Both the position numbers and the translations under genes were made by a program. 64,000 nucleotides of DNA from an uncultured Lachnospiraceae bacterium (GTDB lineage: Bacteria > Bacillota > Clostridia > Lachnospirales > Lachnospiraceae): the NCBI GenBank assembly GCA_900549665.1, contig URPH01000001.1, positions 1-64,000 of the forward strand. The letters run 5' to 3'. Every line of letters begins with the position of its first letter. Within the stretch, counting starts at the first letter, position 1. Below, piece after piece: positions 26,026-36,324 of the stretch. The notes beneath the pieces are model-generated. The model made no database searches and had not been told where the DNA came from. It saw nothing but the letters and a program-made list of their open reading frames with translations.

Positions 26026-27936
26026 CTAGTCAACCCTGCCTGAATATACCGGATCTTTGAGGCGTTTTTCAAATTCATTGTGCGGCAGCGGTTTGTCATA
26101 TAAATATCCCTGTACCACAGGTGCCTGCAGCTTTTTCAAAAACAGTGCCTGCTGCTTGGTCTCAATGCCCTCACTGATCACATCCCGATCCAGATCGTGC
26201 ACCATCTTGATCACATTTTCAACCATTTTTTCATTGATGTGATCTCCTTTTTCCAGATCCCGGAAGAAAGATTTGTCCATCTTGACCACATCAAAATCCA
26301 GATCCTTTAATAAGGATAAAGACGAATAGCCCGTACCAAAGTCATCAATGGAGACTGAAATATGCTCCTGGTTCATCCGGTCTACAAAGTCTCCCAGCGC
26401 TTTAAAATTGTAATATCCGGAGGATTCGGTAAGCTCTACCTCAATATAATCCGTATTGACCTGATATTTGCTGATAATATCCATCAGATCCTCCGCAAAA
26501 TAAGGATTTTTCAGATGCAGCTTGGAGAAATTGGAGGAAATCCTTACAACCTGATACCCTTCTGAAATCCATGTACTGATATCCTTGCAAACCTGTTCAA
26601 ACACATAAAAATCAAGCTCAGTAACCAGATTGTTTTTTTCAAGGATCGGAATAAAGGAATCCGGAGGTACGATCTTGCCGTTTTTAAACCACCGTACCAG
26701 AGCCTCTGCTCCGCACAGTCTGTTGTCATCCAGATTGACCTTAGGCTGGTAATATACAACAAATTCATGCCTTGTCAGACCTGACCTGAACGAGTTAATG
26801 ACCTCCCTTTCCGAAACCATCTGCTCGATCATGCTTTCCTCAAACCATTGGATATTGACCACAGCCTGCTTAGCCGATTCTTCAAGTGCCAGAGAACAAT
26901 AATTGTGAATATCCTGAATCTGGTCAGTTTCCCTGATCTGGAAAACACCACAGTTAAACTCTATTTCCATGGACATAACACCGTCTTTTCCGCGGACCAT
27001 AACATCTACCTTGCGTATGGCATCCAAAAACAGCTGTGTCCGCTCTTTTTTGATCAGCGCAAAGAAACGTCCGTTGCCGATAGAATACAGACGGTCTCCG
27101 CGTTTCATACGCTTTTTCTGTCCCTGTGCATACTCTTTGGTAAGATTATCTCCGTTGATGGCGCCGAGCTTCTGCCTGATAAATTTCTGATCATAGATCT
27201 CATACATAACAGCACTGTATTCGGAAAGCCTGTTTTTCTTGAAAAGATAATTGCCATCCCTGATCATCTTGTCATAATTGGGCAGCTCTGTCAAAGCATC
27301 TCTGGAAACCAGCTGCATGGACAACCAGATGGATGATATGACGATCACGAGTGCAAATACGGAAATCAGGGACAGGATCAATGTCCTCAGATCATCCATC
27401 ACTCCATTTATACTGTCCGTATTGAGATCACATCCGACAATGCCGACTACCGCACCGTCTGAATTGAAGATGGGCGCATATGCACAGATGCACTCACCCC
27501 AGCGATTTGTCTTTTTGTTGAGATCATAGGTAACCTGACCGTGAAATGCAGGATTGTCAATGCTCAAAAGACGATCCTTCTCCAGGAATCCTGCCGGAAA
27601 ATCGGTATCGGTATCAACTACAAAGACTGCCTTTCCATCCTGTACCCTGAGTGTATAAATATACCGGACCAGGCGGTCTGAGCCATAATTTTTGAGCTGG
27701 TCAAAGACTTTCTGATAAGCGGTATCTTCCTTTTCTTCAATCTGTTCAAAGGTATCCCCGTCAATTGCTTCGGCAGCATTTTCGGCAATGCTCATCGCAT
27801 CTTCTATATTTTGATTGAGAATGATATCACTGATCTGATTGTAGAAGGTGTATCCTAAAAAGATGAAACCGATAAAAACTCCGATAATAATCAACAATAT
27901 GAATTTTTCTTCTAATTTGACCATTCCACGTTTCAT
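26026..27936 (-). CDS. Membrane EAL-domain phosphodiesterase with degenerate GGDEF
   Basis: A 636-residue signalling protein. Membrane segments near residues 12-35 and 185-210 enclose an extracytoplasmic sensor of about 150 residues (possibly Cache-like). Inside, a degenerate GGDEF domain (active-site loop reads SIGNGRFFALI instead of GGDEF) precedes an EAL domain with intact GAEALVRW, the ELTESS metal-site segment and DDFGTGYSSLSLL. It probably hydrolyses cyclic di-GMP in response to an external signal. GAGGA precedes the start at 27936. No riboswitch for cyclic di-GMP was seen nearby. The 168-base gap to DegV holds no clear gene. Confidence 0.9.
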   Translation of the reverse strand: MKRGMVKLEEKFILLIIIGVFIGFIFLGYTFYNQISDIILNQNIEDAMSIAENAAEAIDGDTFEQIEEKEDTAYQKVFDQLKNYGSDRLVRYIYTLRVQDGKAVFVVDTDTDFPAGFLEKDRLLSIDNPAFHGQVTYDLNKKTNRWGECICAYAPIFNSDGAVVGIVGCDLNTDSINGVMDDLRTLILSLISVFALVIVISSIWLSMQLVSRDALTELPNYDKMIRDGNYLFKKNRLSEYSAVMYEIYDQKFIRQKLGAINGDNLTKEYAQGQKKRMKRGDRLYSIGNGRFFALIKKERTQLFLDAIRKVDVMVRGKDGVMSMEIEFNCGVFQIRETDQIQDIHNYCSLALEESAKQAVVNIQWFEESMIEQMVSEREVINSFRSGLTRHEFVVYYQPKVNLDDNRLCGAEALVRWFKNGKIVPPDSFIPILEKNNLVTELDFYVFEQVCKDISTWISEGYQVVRISSNFSKLHLKNPYFAEDLMDIISKYQVNTDYIEVELTESSGYYNFKALGDFVDRMNQEHISVSIDDFGTGYSSLSLLKDLDFDVVKMDKSFFRDLEKGDHINEKMVENVIKMVHDLDRDVISEGIETKQQALFLKKLQAPVVQGYLYDKPLPHNEFEKRLKDPVYSGRVD

Positions 27937-28104
27937 GAAACAACATCCTCTGTCCTGTTTTTTGAACAATTTGACTATATAACCATCTTTCTAGGAACCA
28001 TATATGGAATATTTTAACAAAAAGCAGAGAGAAAATCTATATTTTTATTATCAATAAATATTAAATGTATTTTAAAGCAAAATAAATGAAACCTCAGGAT
28101 GCGA

Positions 28105-29010
28105 TCAATGTCCGTTTCTTCCGCCCAATTCCCTGTCGGCAGCCATAAAAAACAATGCAATCGTGTCCGGTCCGACATGCGAGCCTGTGCAATAATCATA
28201 GGAAGTATTGATAAACTCACGTACCTTTATTCTTTTTTGGATTTCTTCCATAACATATAAGGACTCCTCATATGCATCCGCATGTGCAATTCCGATAATC
28301 TGGTCTTCCGGATTTTCAATATTGTCACATACCAGTTCTACAAGAGTATCCAGAGATTTTTTTCTGCCACGGCATTTTTTAAATTCCACAATATAGCCGT
28401 CCCTGTTACCTCTTAATATCGGTTTGATATTTAAAATATTACCGACGGAAGCTGTTGTTTTGTTGATGCGTCCGGTATTGGAAAGATATTTTAAGTCACC
28501 TACGGTAAAGATGCCATTCATCCGGGGCACCTGTCTGTCCAATATGTCACCGATCATTTCGAACTCCATTCCGCTGTTTCTCATTTCTGTCGCATAAATA
28601 GCCAGAATTCCCTGTGCCAGAGAGGCATTTAAGGAATCGATCAGACGGAGCTTCCGTTCCGGAAATTGTTCCTTTAATTCTTCTGCTGCCAGACATGCCG
28701 CATTGTATGTACCACTGATATTTTTACTCAGCGAAAAATACATGATATCCTCTCCCGCTTCCAAAACAGATGTAAAATGTGCAATAAAATCTGCTGTATT
28801 GATAAGGGATGTCTTGACCTTGGCTCCTCTTCGGACAGCCTCATAATACTGTTTCCCCTTTTCTCTTTCCTCTTCCTGATTGAGATTGATATCAAAATTA
28901 ACAATATCTTCTCCATTGATGTGATTAACAAATGAAATCACATGAATTCCGTATTTTTTCACTATCTCTGCCGGAATATTGGCAGCTGAATCAACAAACA
29001 CCTGAAACAT
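28105..29010 (-). CDS. DegV-family fatty-acid-binding protein
   Basis: A 301-residue DegV protein. Members bind a fatty acid in a cleft between two domains; FakB members present it to the FakA kinase. The N-terminal FVDSAANIPAE, the SKNISGTYNAA segment and GDLKYLSNTGRIN are family hallmarks. No fakA is in the window. The start at 29010 has GGAGG eight bases upstream. The promoter just upstream holds a palindrome between its two boxes. Confidence 0.9.
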   Translation of the reverse strand: MFQVFVDSAANIPAEIVKKYGIHVISFVNHINGEDIVNFDINLNQEEEREKGKQYYEAVRRGAKVKTSLINTADFIAHFTSVLEAGEDIMYFSLSKNISGTYNAACLAAEELKEQFPERKLRLIDSLNASLAQGILAIYATEMRNSGMEFEMIGDILDRQVPRMNGIFTVGDLKYLSNTGRINKTTASVGNILNIKPILRGNRDGYIVEFKKCRGRKKSLDTLVELVCDNIENPEDQIIGIAHADAYEESLYVMEEIQKRIKVREFINTSYDYCTGSHVGPDTIALFFMAADRELGGRNGH

Positions 29011-29069
29011 AAAGGCCTCCAAAAGCAACAACACATGGTTTGAATATGTTGTTATATATTTTTTATTCC

Positions 29070-29098
29070 ATTTTACATAGTTTTGAATACTATGTCCA
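29070..29098 (-). promoter_or_regulatory. degV promoter with embedded palindromic operator
   Basis: Minus-strand TGGACA (29093-29098) and TAAAAT (29070-29075), 17-base spacer. The spacer is filled by the palindrome ACATAGT-N7-ACTATGT (29075-29095), which suggests control by an unidentified repressor. Confidence 0.5.
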
Positions 29099-29140
29099 GT
29101 GTCATATCATGAGTTTATATAATTTTTATGCTTACAGTTG

Positions 29141-29980
29141 TCAGGATTCTTTAAACACCTTCATCATCTCATTCGTCAGGCTGAAATCATCCGGCTGCAG
29201 AACAATATCCTTTTTATGGACAAATTCTGCATATTTTAGTTCATCCTCTTCCATCCGGATCTCAACGCTTCCCTCAGCATCACAATAGAAACCCATCAGA
29301 ATGTCATTGGCAATTCCCCACGGCTGGGACTTGTAATACTCTATATTCTTGACACGGATACCGGTTTCTTCCATGACTTCCCGCATAACGGTCTCTTCCA
29401 ACGTCTCCCCGATTTCCGTAAATCCCGCCACAAGTGCATTGTGCTGATATCCATTGCGGTATCTGGTGATCAGAAGGCGGTCTTTATCTCTTACACCGAC
29501 TATAACAGCAGGCATGATTCTCGGATAAGATACATATCCGCAGCATTTGCACATCATGGCGCGTTCTTTTTTGGAATGTACCATCTTTTCTCCACATCTG
29601 CCGCAAAATACATTATCCCGGTACCAGTCATACAGATGTTTGGCGGTTAACAGGGCAAAAATCCGGTATCTTGGTGCACTGCCGCTTTTACGGATCTTAC
29701 GTATATCCATATAATCATATCCGGAAAGCAACGGTTCTTCTGCTTTGTCCTGCTGATCGTATATAAAATAATGCTCGTCATCCACCGATAACAGATATCT
29801 GAGATTTAATTTCTGTGTAAAATCTCCCACACGCGGAAATTCCAACACCAGATGATCCATTTGTTTTTTGTTGACTAACATATTCTGATCTTTTATACAG
29901 ATCACATAATCATCTTTTCCGGGCTGTATATCCGGTCTGTATTGATTGTATAGTTTATGAGGAAAAATATCCTGTATCAT
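29141..29980 (-). CDS. nudC: NudC-like NAD pyrophosphatase (Nudix hydrolase)
   Basis: A 279-residue Nudix protein. A four-Cys zinc ribbon (CGRC and CKCC, about residues 133-153) precedes the Nudix box GFTEIGETLEETVMREVMEE, which has the full Gx5Ex7REUxEExGU pattern. The motif after it, SQPW, marks NADH pyrophosphatases, but the usual PFP that follows is replaced by GIAN. NudC enzymes cleave NADH to NMNH and AMP and can remove NAD caps from RNA. AGGAT precedes the start. It is downstream of the CIS terminator and transcribed away from it. Confidence 0.85.
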   Translation of the reverse strand: MIQDIFPHKLYNQYRPDIQPGKDDYVICIKDQNMLVNKKQMDHLVLEFPRVGDFTQKLNLRYLLSVDDEHYFIYDQQDKAEEPLLSGYDYMDIRKIRKSGSAPRYRIFALLTAKHLYDWYRDNVFCGRCGEKMVHSKKERAMMCKCCGYVSYPRIMPAVIVGVRDKDRLLITRYRNGYQHNALVAGFTEIGETLEETVMREVMEETGIRVKNIEYYKSQPWGIANDILMGFYCDAEGSVEIRMEEDELKYAEFVHKKDIVLQPDDFSLTNEMMKVFKES

Positions 29981-30060
29981 AAAATGATCCCATCCTTTTA
30001 TATTTTATCTTCTGTTATCCTCCCGTAACAGGCCTTTCTTCATTATACGATATTTACCGC

Positions 30061-30105
30061 AAAAAAAAAGAGGATTGTTACGCCATGTTTTGACAATCCT
30101 CTTTA
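30061..30105 (-). terminator. Terminator of the CIS gene array
   Basis: A 10-base stem (30069-30078 with 30093-30102) is followed on the minus strand by a run of nine T residues. It lies 57 bases after the last CIS gene and marks the end of the array. Confidence 0.92.
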
Positions 30106-30161
30106 TCTGCCATCATTTTCCCGATCGATATATGAAATTATTGAAAGCAGTCATTAAAACA

Positions 30162-31253
30162 TTATCCGAGAATGCGATTGCTGCCAAGCTCAAATCCTGC
30201 GGCATCCGCAACTTTAGGAGTCGAAAGGGTACTGTTTACATCCAGATAACAATGTGTATCCATGTTGTTGTTTTCCCGCAGATATACCAGATGACATTTT
30301 ACTCCGATAGGGGTATATTCTTCAATAAGCTTCATAAGCTCTGCCTGCCCGGGCAATTGATCCGGATCATCAAAAACGCAGTCTAACATCAGCGTAAAGA
30401 CAGAATAATCTTTTCCGTACAGCTTTTTATACTGCTCCAGATACTCGGAATTTTTCATCCACTCATTCCACTTGAAATTTTCAATGACCTTTGCCTGTTT
30501 GCCATATACCAGATAGATAATTTTTTGTAAAACGGCAATGGTTCCTTTACCACTCTGAATCTCCTGCAGATGACCGATCAAATAACGAAGCTGTCCGGGG
30601 GTAAACTTCCGGCCTTTTTCATCCAGTCCGGTCCACCTTGCATACATGGGAAGCTTTTTTTCATCACAGCTTTCATAATCAAGCTGTTCCACGACATCTT
30701 CCACCTGCTTTTCCACATCCTCGTAAAGGCTCTGCCATACGGACATATAACGTTCAAAGAAAGAATTCTGCGAATCCCGATAAATTTCCGGAAGATAATC
30801 GACAAAACTGCTGCCCGGAAATTCGACAGAAAATCCGTCTATTAAAAAATGACTTTCTGTGGATGCGCCCATGATACGGATCGCGATCCATATATACCTT
30901 CCTTTGAGACTGTGCAATAAAATGTCATCCGCATTTACACTTCTGTAGTATGAGAATTTCTGCATATAAGAAAGCTTCTCTTCCACCGAGCTTCCTAAAT
31001 CCTGCATTACCGGTCTTTCATCCGTATTGCATGCCATCACAAAAATCTCATATTTGCATTGTTCAAATTTTCCATAAAGCCTCAGCCTGTGATAAGTACA
31101 GTCAATGTCATCCGTATCAAATACACCGGCAATATAAGAGAAGCTTCCTCCGCCATGCCCGCTAAGCTGATATGTAGGCGTAAATGACATCTTTTGCATC
31201 TGCCCGTTCTTTAGAGCCAGATGAAAATAATTTACTTTTTTTGTCTGCTGCAT
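30162..31253 (-). CDS. CIS/phage tail protein, gpI-like (TIGR02242-type)
   Basis: A 363-residue protein; the central part (LPEIYRDSQNSFFERYMSVW, followed by LPMYARWTGLDEKGRKF) fits the phage tail protein family TIGR02242, related to P2 gpI. Such proteins join baseplate wedges to fibres. The N-terminal 150 residues look like a beta-rich fibre-attachment or carbohydrate-module region. It is the last gene of the array, 55 bases after the second baseplate J gene, with AGAGG before its ATG. A short hairpin (31280-31297) lies in that gap. No receptor-binding tip can be named from sequence. Confidence 0.78.
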   Translation of the reverse strand: MQQTKKVNYFHLALKNGQMQKMSFTPTYQLSGHGGGSFSYIAGVFDTDDIDCTYHRLRLYGKFEQCKYEIFVMACNTDERPVMQDLGSSVEEKLSYMQKFSYYRSVNADDILLHSLKGRYIWIAIRIMGASTESHFLIDGFSVEFPGSSFVDYLPEIYRDSQNSFFERYMSVWQSLYEDVEKQVEDVVEQLDYESCDEKKLPMYARWTGLDEKGRKFTPGQLRYLIGHLQEIQSGKGTIAVLQKIIYLVYGKQAKVIENFKWNEWMKNSEYLEQYKKLYGKDYSVFTLMLDCVFDDPDQLPGQAELMKLIEEYTPIGVKCHLVYLRENNNMDTHCYLDVNSTLSTPKVADAAGFELGSNRILG

Positions 31254-31308
31254 AAATTAACCTCTTTACCTGAATTTGCCGGTGACACCACACCGGTCTG
31301 TGACACGT

Positions 31309-33429
31309 CTAAAGTATATAATCAATATCCACACTGCGGATATAGCTGAGAGCATCCTTATGCAAAAGAATGTCCCCGCGTTCATTTTTTTCTGCCCCCT
31401 GCCCGATACGCTCTAAGGACAGATTTTCGATATATTTTACACAATCAAGCGCATCCAGCTTTGTAAAAACCCTTCCCAAAATAATAGCATGACCAAAAGC
31501 ATCCTTTTGTTTTTCATAGGAAAGCTCTTTGCAAAGCACTTCATAAACAGCTTCTTTATCTGCCTCAGAAATTCCCTTCACATGGATTTTTGCATGTACC
31601 TCAATTCCCACATATGATGGTGATACAATCTGAATCCTTGTATTGATCAGCCGCATCGGTTCGATATAATCCTCGATTACCTTTCGGTAAACATCGGATA
31701 AAACCGGTGTTTTTTCATAGCTGCAGGGTTTGACCACAACCACGGTATCTCCCCTGACAGTGCTGTTGTGAAACTGTGCATATTCACGATCCGGAATAAC
31801 GGCAACCCGGTCGATCATCAGTCCCGGTGTATGCAAAATGACATCCCGATAATCATTCTCACAGACAAGCCTGTTTTGTTTTAAAAGCACCCTTTGTAAA
31901 CGTCTGAGCATCTGTTCTATGGTCTCATCCGCTCTTCCGTCCTGTGCCGGCAGTGGATTGTATACCTTGATTGTCTGATCGGAGGTATCAGAGCATCTGT
32001 CTATTCCGCCTGCCATGACATTGCCCTCTTCAAATCTGGAAACAGACAATTCACAAATACCGACAACCTGCCCTTTCTTAGGTAGCATTCCGTGAATGGA
32101 ATCACCGAAGGTAAGCAGCTTACTTTCCCTGTCATAGGAAAATACCGCATCATCATAGTCTGCTGCTTTTAAATTGTCCACATGCTTATAAGGCGTATAA
32201 TACAAATTTTTATCAAATCGTCTTTCCCACATGGCAACGGAAATCCGGCTGACACCGGGATAATCAAACTCAATCTGCTGATTGTTGCATCCATCGGCCG
32301 TTCCAAGTGTAAAATACGGCATTCCTTCCATGGACAAAACCGTAACCTGGATCCGGGTTCCCTTTACGATCCGGTTCCACGGCTTGGACAGTCTTAAGAT
32401 CTTACTTCCATCCTTCTCTCCATCCAGTATCTCACATCCCGGATTGTCAACACTGGAATAATTATAAATAACCCGGAAGCTTCCATCCATCTGCTGCAAT
32501 CCGACCATAAGAAAAGCATCTATGGGAATATATCCCGGAATTGCAATTTCCGGTTCTCCTTTATACACAATTGTTTCACAACGGCAGAGCTGTTTTTCCT
32601 GCTTTGCGCGAACCGGATTTAAAAATATTTTTCCGATTTCAGGAGGCATATCATAAAAGTTATCTTTTATGACGCACCGGATATAATAAGCAGGAAGGTT
32701 ATTGACCTCATGCCGGTATACCTCCATCCGGTCGTCCGGAATTTCAAATATGATCCTGCCACTCTTTAACATACCGCAGGTTTCATCACTTATAACCTGC
32801 ATTTTCCGGAAACCATCTGCCGTATAATATTCCCAGCTGAGCGCTCCAAAGGAAAAGTCCTTCACAAATGCATTACGTCTTTCATTTTCCTTTATGGTAA
32901 AAAATATCGAAAATCTGTTTTCAAGCTTTTTTTCAAAACCGAACCATCCTGCAGCATATTCCGAAAAATCGTTTGAAAACAGTCCCGCATAATCTCCGTC
33001 TTCTCCTGCAAACATGGTCAGATCCATCACATTTCCATCGGATTCATTCAGATAGGAAACAAAATGGTTGGGAACAAAAGCAACATCTTCCTCCAGATAA
33101 AACGGAATATCGCCTGCAAAAAACTCACAGCCCCTTCCAAGCTCAATCCGGTCACTCTGACTGTCAATACACAAAACCGTGCTTGATGCATGACGCTTAT
33201 TGGGTGTCACACCCAATAGTTTCAAATATTTTTCAATATGGATATCGCCGGTTGCATTCATATAATAATTGAGCATATCAACAAGCCAGGCGTAGGTCTG
33301 TAATACCGTAATTCCGGGATCGCTGAAATTAAAATCCGTCCATTGATCTGTCATGGTCGGAATCCGGTTGACCGCCCTTTCAAAAATCTGCTCATATGTA
33401 ATATCATCTATATCCGGTACTCTTTGCAT
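31309..33429 (-). CDS. Baseplate J-like protein, second copy
   Basis: A 706-residue baseplate wedge protein of the gp47/J type, comparable in place to Afp12/Pvc12. The N terminus has NFSDPGITVLQTYAWLVDML, typical of CIS J proteins. The C-terminal half has the J-family segments RADETIEQMLRRLQR and ENDYRDVILHTPG. These proteins form the wedges around the spike. The start at 33429 is preferred because AGGGG lies seven bases upstream. It follows the larger J protein by 39 bases. Confidence 0.88.
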   Translation of the reverse strand: MQRVPDIDDITYEQIFERAVNRIPTMTDQWTDFNFSDPGITVLQTYAWLVDMLNYYMNATGDIHIEKYLKLLGVTPNKRHASSTVLCIDSQSDRIELGRGCEFFAGDIPFYLEEDVAFVPNHFVSYLNESDGNVMDLTMFAGEDGDYAGLFSNDFSEYAAGWFGFEKKLENRFSIFFTIKENERRNAFVKDFSFGALSWEYYTADGFRKMQVISDETCGMLKSGRIIFEIPDDRMEVYRHEVNNLPAYYIRCVIKDNFYDMPPEIGKIFLNPVRAKQEKQLCRCETIVYKGEPEIAIPGYIPIDAFLMVGLQQMDGSFRVIYNYSSVDNPGCEILDGEKDGSKILRLSKPWNRIVKGTRIQVTVLSMEGMPYFTLGTADGCNNQQIEFDYPGVSRISVAMWERRFDKNLYYTPYKHVDNLKAADYDDAVFSYDRESKLLTFGDSIHGMLPKKGQVVGICELSVSRFEEGNVMAGGIDRCSDTSDQTIKVYNPLPAQDGRADETIEQMLRRLQRVLLKQNRLVCENDYRDVILHTPGLMIDRVAVIPDREYAQFHNSTVRGDTVVVVKPCSYEKTPVLSDVYRKVIEDYIEPMRLINTRIQIVSPSYVGIEVHAKIHVKGISEADKEAVYEVLCKELSYEKQKDAFGHAIILGRVFTKLDALDCVKYIENLSLERIGQGAEKNERGDILLHKDALSYIRSVDIDYIL

Positions 33430-33468
33430 GTATTCACCCCTGTTTACTAAAAGCAAACTGCTTTTTTA

Positions 33469-36324
33469 TTAGATTAAATCAATATGCACAACATGTTTTC
33501 CGTTGATTCCCATAATAAAAGGTGTCTCGTATTTCCGGTAAAAATCATCTTTTATCGGGATTTCTTTTCCATCCAGTTGTGCGGTCATCACGATTTTGGA
33601 AATATTACAATCCGGAATATTGGCCCTCAGTGCCGAAATAATCTGTGATGTCCTCGGCAGTTCGCCAATCTCACGGCTTATGCCCAGTTTCTCACATTTT
33701 AACGGATCCAGGAATTCATAAATAACCTCCGAAGCTTTATTCTGGACATCATAGGCTCCTTCCATGCTGTCTCTTTCTATCCAGACGCGGACACTGAATT
33801 TGACAAAACGCGGCTGAGTCAATACCAGTCTTCTGCCCATTGGCATAACAAAACTCTGCTCCTCCAGTTTTTTCCTCAGTTCGTCCTTTAATTCCGAAAA
33901 AATATGAACCCCTTTTTCATATTCGTCAATCAAAACAGCAACGGTGATCACATCCGGGTCGGGAGCTCCAAACAGATCAATTCCACTGACACATTTTACT
34001 TTCCTGACTCCAAATGTGGACTGGGCAATGATGTCATAAAAATCCTGTTCGGTTACGGCACGATTTCTTGTCCGTAAGAGTCCTGTGATCAGCTTTTCCG
34101 ATATTTCCTGTGTATATCCATCATGACCGCCGTATGTCGGGAAGGGATTGCGCACACTGCTGATGAAACGCACAGCATTGCGTAAAAAGATAATGCTGTT
34201 TTCGGGGAGGTTGGCCTCGCTGCCGTTGTAATTGGAATGTCTTACCTTGATCTGCGGTCCTTCTTTGTCAAAATCGGTATTCAACATGACTCTTTTATCA
34301 ATATGCAGAATCCCCTGTGCCATATCCATATGATATACACGTTCCTCATCAGAGACAGCGGCCGCCGGTTTCCATGGTACATACTGTCCTTCACCGTTGA
34401 TGATCTCTTTTACATATACGTCTGCTCTCAGCAGATTTTGCTGGGATAAGGTGATGTCTGCTGCTGCATCGAAATGATCCAGATAAAACACCTCCTCTTC
34501 CACATTTACGTTTTCAACCTTTGCCATATTCATATAAATTCCTCTGATATACGGCAGGGCAAACTGCGGATGAACGGCATCATAATTGACAAAACGGATA
34601 AAGTATCCCTCTTCCCCATATAATCTCTGCTTCTTCATATCATCCGGAATCATTAAAAGCATATTACCGCTTCCTAAAAATCCATTGGTCGAATCGGTTA
34701 CCTTAATTGTCTGAAAGCCCCTGTCGGACAGATACTGTACCGAAAAGGTAATCGGTCTGTCGCTTAGGTTTTCCAGATCGAAATAAATACTGACCGGCGT
34801 TCCCGAAGGGGGATTATCAAAGCAAAGGTACATGGTACGCCTGTTAAGTTCATTGGAATAAAACGGCACAATGATCTTGTTATCTCTAAGATCATGCGTA
34901 ATATCAACCATATCAAAATTGTTGGAGGTACATGCATAATCTGCATACGGCATGCTTTCATAATGATAGGAAAGCATCATTCCGCTTATGATGGGACACA
35001 CATAGACAGCCGGCATCTTGTAAATATTTTCTGCACGCAGCAAACGAACCCGCAGCCGTCCTTCCATCTCTCCCTCCTGATAGCTTTCCATATCCTCAGG
35101 ACAGGTAAACTGCAGCTTTATATGCCCTTTTTTTGTTCCGTTAAACATTGTTGACAGGTGTTCTTCACGAAACAATCTTTTCCAGCCGGTCGTACTTAAA
35201 TATTCCCATACCACATAATCTGCCAATACCTGACTGGATACCGGCATCATTGTCTTTTGAGGTTTTTTCATAAAATTTTTGTATTCGATATCCGCTTCCT
35301 GTACATCCAGTCTTTCTTCATGCCGGATATAGTCCAGATCAAATTCCAATACAATTTCGGCTCCTTTTTTGGAAAGAACCTCTTTATTTTCCACAGTCAG
35401 CTCATTGTACAGTCCCAACGGCTTACCAAATGGATATACCTTGCTGATATTATCCTCCAGACCATTTACAAATACCGCATCCGGTATCCGGTTCTCCTGT
35501 TTCATGGCAATCTGTACAGTATCAATATAAAAATCATCATCATCTCCTGTACGGGAGGCTACGATGTAATAGCCTTCTTTCTGCATCACAGCTGTTTTTT
35601 GCGGTGTATAATTTTCTTTTTCAAAATGAATACCATGATCATGCGGCCTGACACAGTCAAACATCACGGCATTTCCGTCCGGATCAAGCAGATACCACTT
35701 TATGGTATTTTTGGTCATTGCGGTAACGATATCGGACCGTTTTTCTTCATAGTCTTTGTTTTTCCCTGTCAATATCAGGTCAAAGGACAAATCCGTGACA
35801 TAATCAAAAATATCCTCAAAGCATAGATAAAGCTTGTGCTCCGCTTCATTTTCTCCTTCTATGCTAAATGCCTGAAAGCTTCCGGATTCTGCCGGATTCT
35901 GCCGGATGATTACATCCTTTTCCCGGTCCGTTTCAATCACGGCAACCGGTTTGGCATGAGTTGCGGACATATCATGTGTTGTCTCAAAAATGATATTCCC
36001 GGTTTCTGCCTTTTGCGCCATTACCTGTGTTTTTTTCGGAACAAACACACTCTGTTCATCATAGGTAAGCACCGGATCAAACTGCACATAGCCCTTTGCG
36101 GCCTTGACCGGTTCGCTTTTCAGATCATCCAGCAGATTCAGATACTGGATCTTGTGTTTGTCAAAGACCCGTTCAAACCGTTTCCTGCTGTCACCTATCA
36201 TATCTGCGCACAAAACGGACAATACACTGCCCGGATCATCTGAAGCTTCATCAAATGAAAACTCCGGTACATAAGCATGTATCAGCTGGTTTAATTTTTC
36301 ATACGACTTCTGATTGTTCATCAT
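33469..36324 (-). CDS. Baseplate J-like protein, large copy
   Basis: A 951-residue baseplate protein comparable in place to Afp11/Pvc11. The N terminus (HAYVPEFSFDEASDDPGSVL) matches the start of CIS J proteins, and the C-terminal part has LRTRNRAVTEQDFYDIIAQ, VRKVKCVSG and LDPLKCEKLGISREIGE, which resemble J-domain conserved blocks. Two large J proteins in tandem are a normal CIS arrangement and form a heterodimeric wedge. Its ATG overlaps the stop of gp25 (ATGA type), so translation is coupled. Confidence 0.88.
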   Translation of the reverse strand: MMNNQKSYEKLNQLIHAYVPEFSFDEASDDPGSVLSVLCADMIGDSRKRFERVFDKHKIQYLNLLDDLKSEPVKAAKGYVQFDPVLTYDEQSVFVPKKTQVMAQKAETGNIIFETTHDMSATHAKPVAVIETDREKDVIIRQNPAESGSFQAFSIEGENEAEHKLYLCFEDIFDYVTDLSFDLILTGKNKDYEEKRSDIVTAMTKNTIKWYLLDPDGNAVMFDCVRPHDHGIHFEKENYTPQKTAVMQKEGYYIVASRTGDDDDFYIDTVQIAMKQENRIPDAVFVNGLEDNISKVYPFGKPLGLYNELTVENKEVLSKKGAEIVLEFDLDYIRHEERLDVQEADIEYKNFMKKPQKTMMPVSSQVLADYVVWEYLSTTGWKRLFREEHLSTMFNGTKKGHIKLQFTCPEDMESYQEGEMEGRLRVRLLRAENIYKMPAVYVCPIISGMMLSYHYESMPYADYACTSNNFDMVDITHDLRDNKIIVPFYSNELNRRTMYLCFDNPPSGTPVSIYFDLENLSDRPITFSVQYLSDRGFQTIKVTDSTNGFLGSGNMLLMIPDDMKKQRLYGEEGYFIRFVNYDAVHPQFALPYIRGIYMNMAKVENVNVEEEVFYLDHFDAAADITLSQQNLLRADVYVKEIINGEGQYVPWKPAAAVSDEERVYHMDMAQGILHIDKRVMLNTDFDKEGPQIKVRHSNYNGSEANLPENSIIFLRNAVRFISSVRNPFPTYGGHDGYTQEISEKLITGLLRTRNRAVTEQDFYDIIAQSTFGVRKVKCVSGIDLFGAPDPDVITVAVLIDEYEKGVHIFSELKDELRKKLEEQSFVMPMGRRLVLTQPRFVKFSVRVWIERDSMEGAYDVQNKASEVIYEFLDPLKCEKLGISREIGELPRTSQIISALRANIPDCNISKIVMTAQLDGKEIPIKDDFYRKYETPFIMGINGKHVVHIDLI

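Noticed and set aside
31280..31297. Hairpin between the second J gene and the gpI-like gene as a terminator
   Set aside because: Six-base stem without a T-run, inside an otherwise continuous array.
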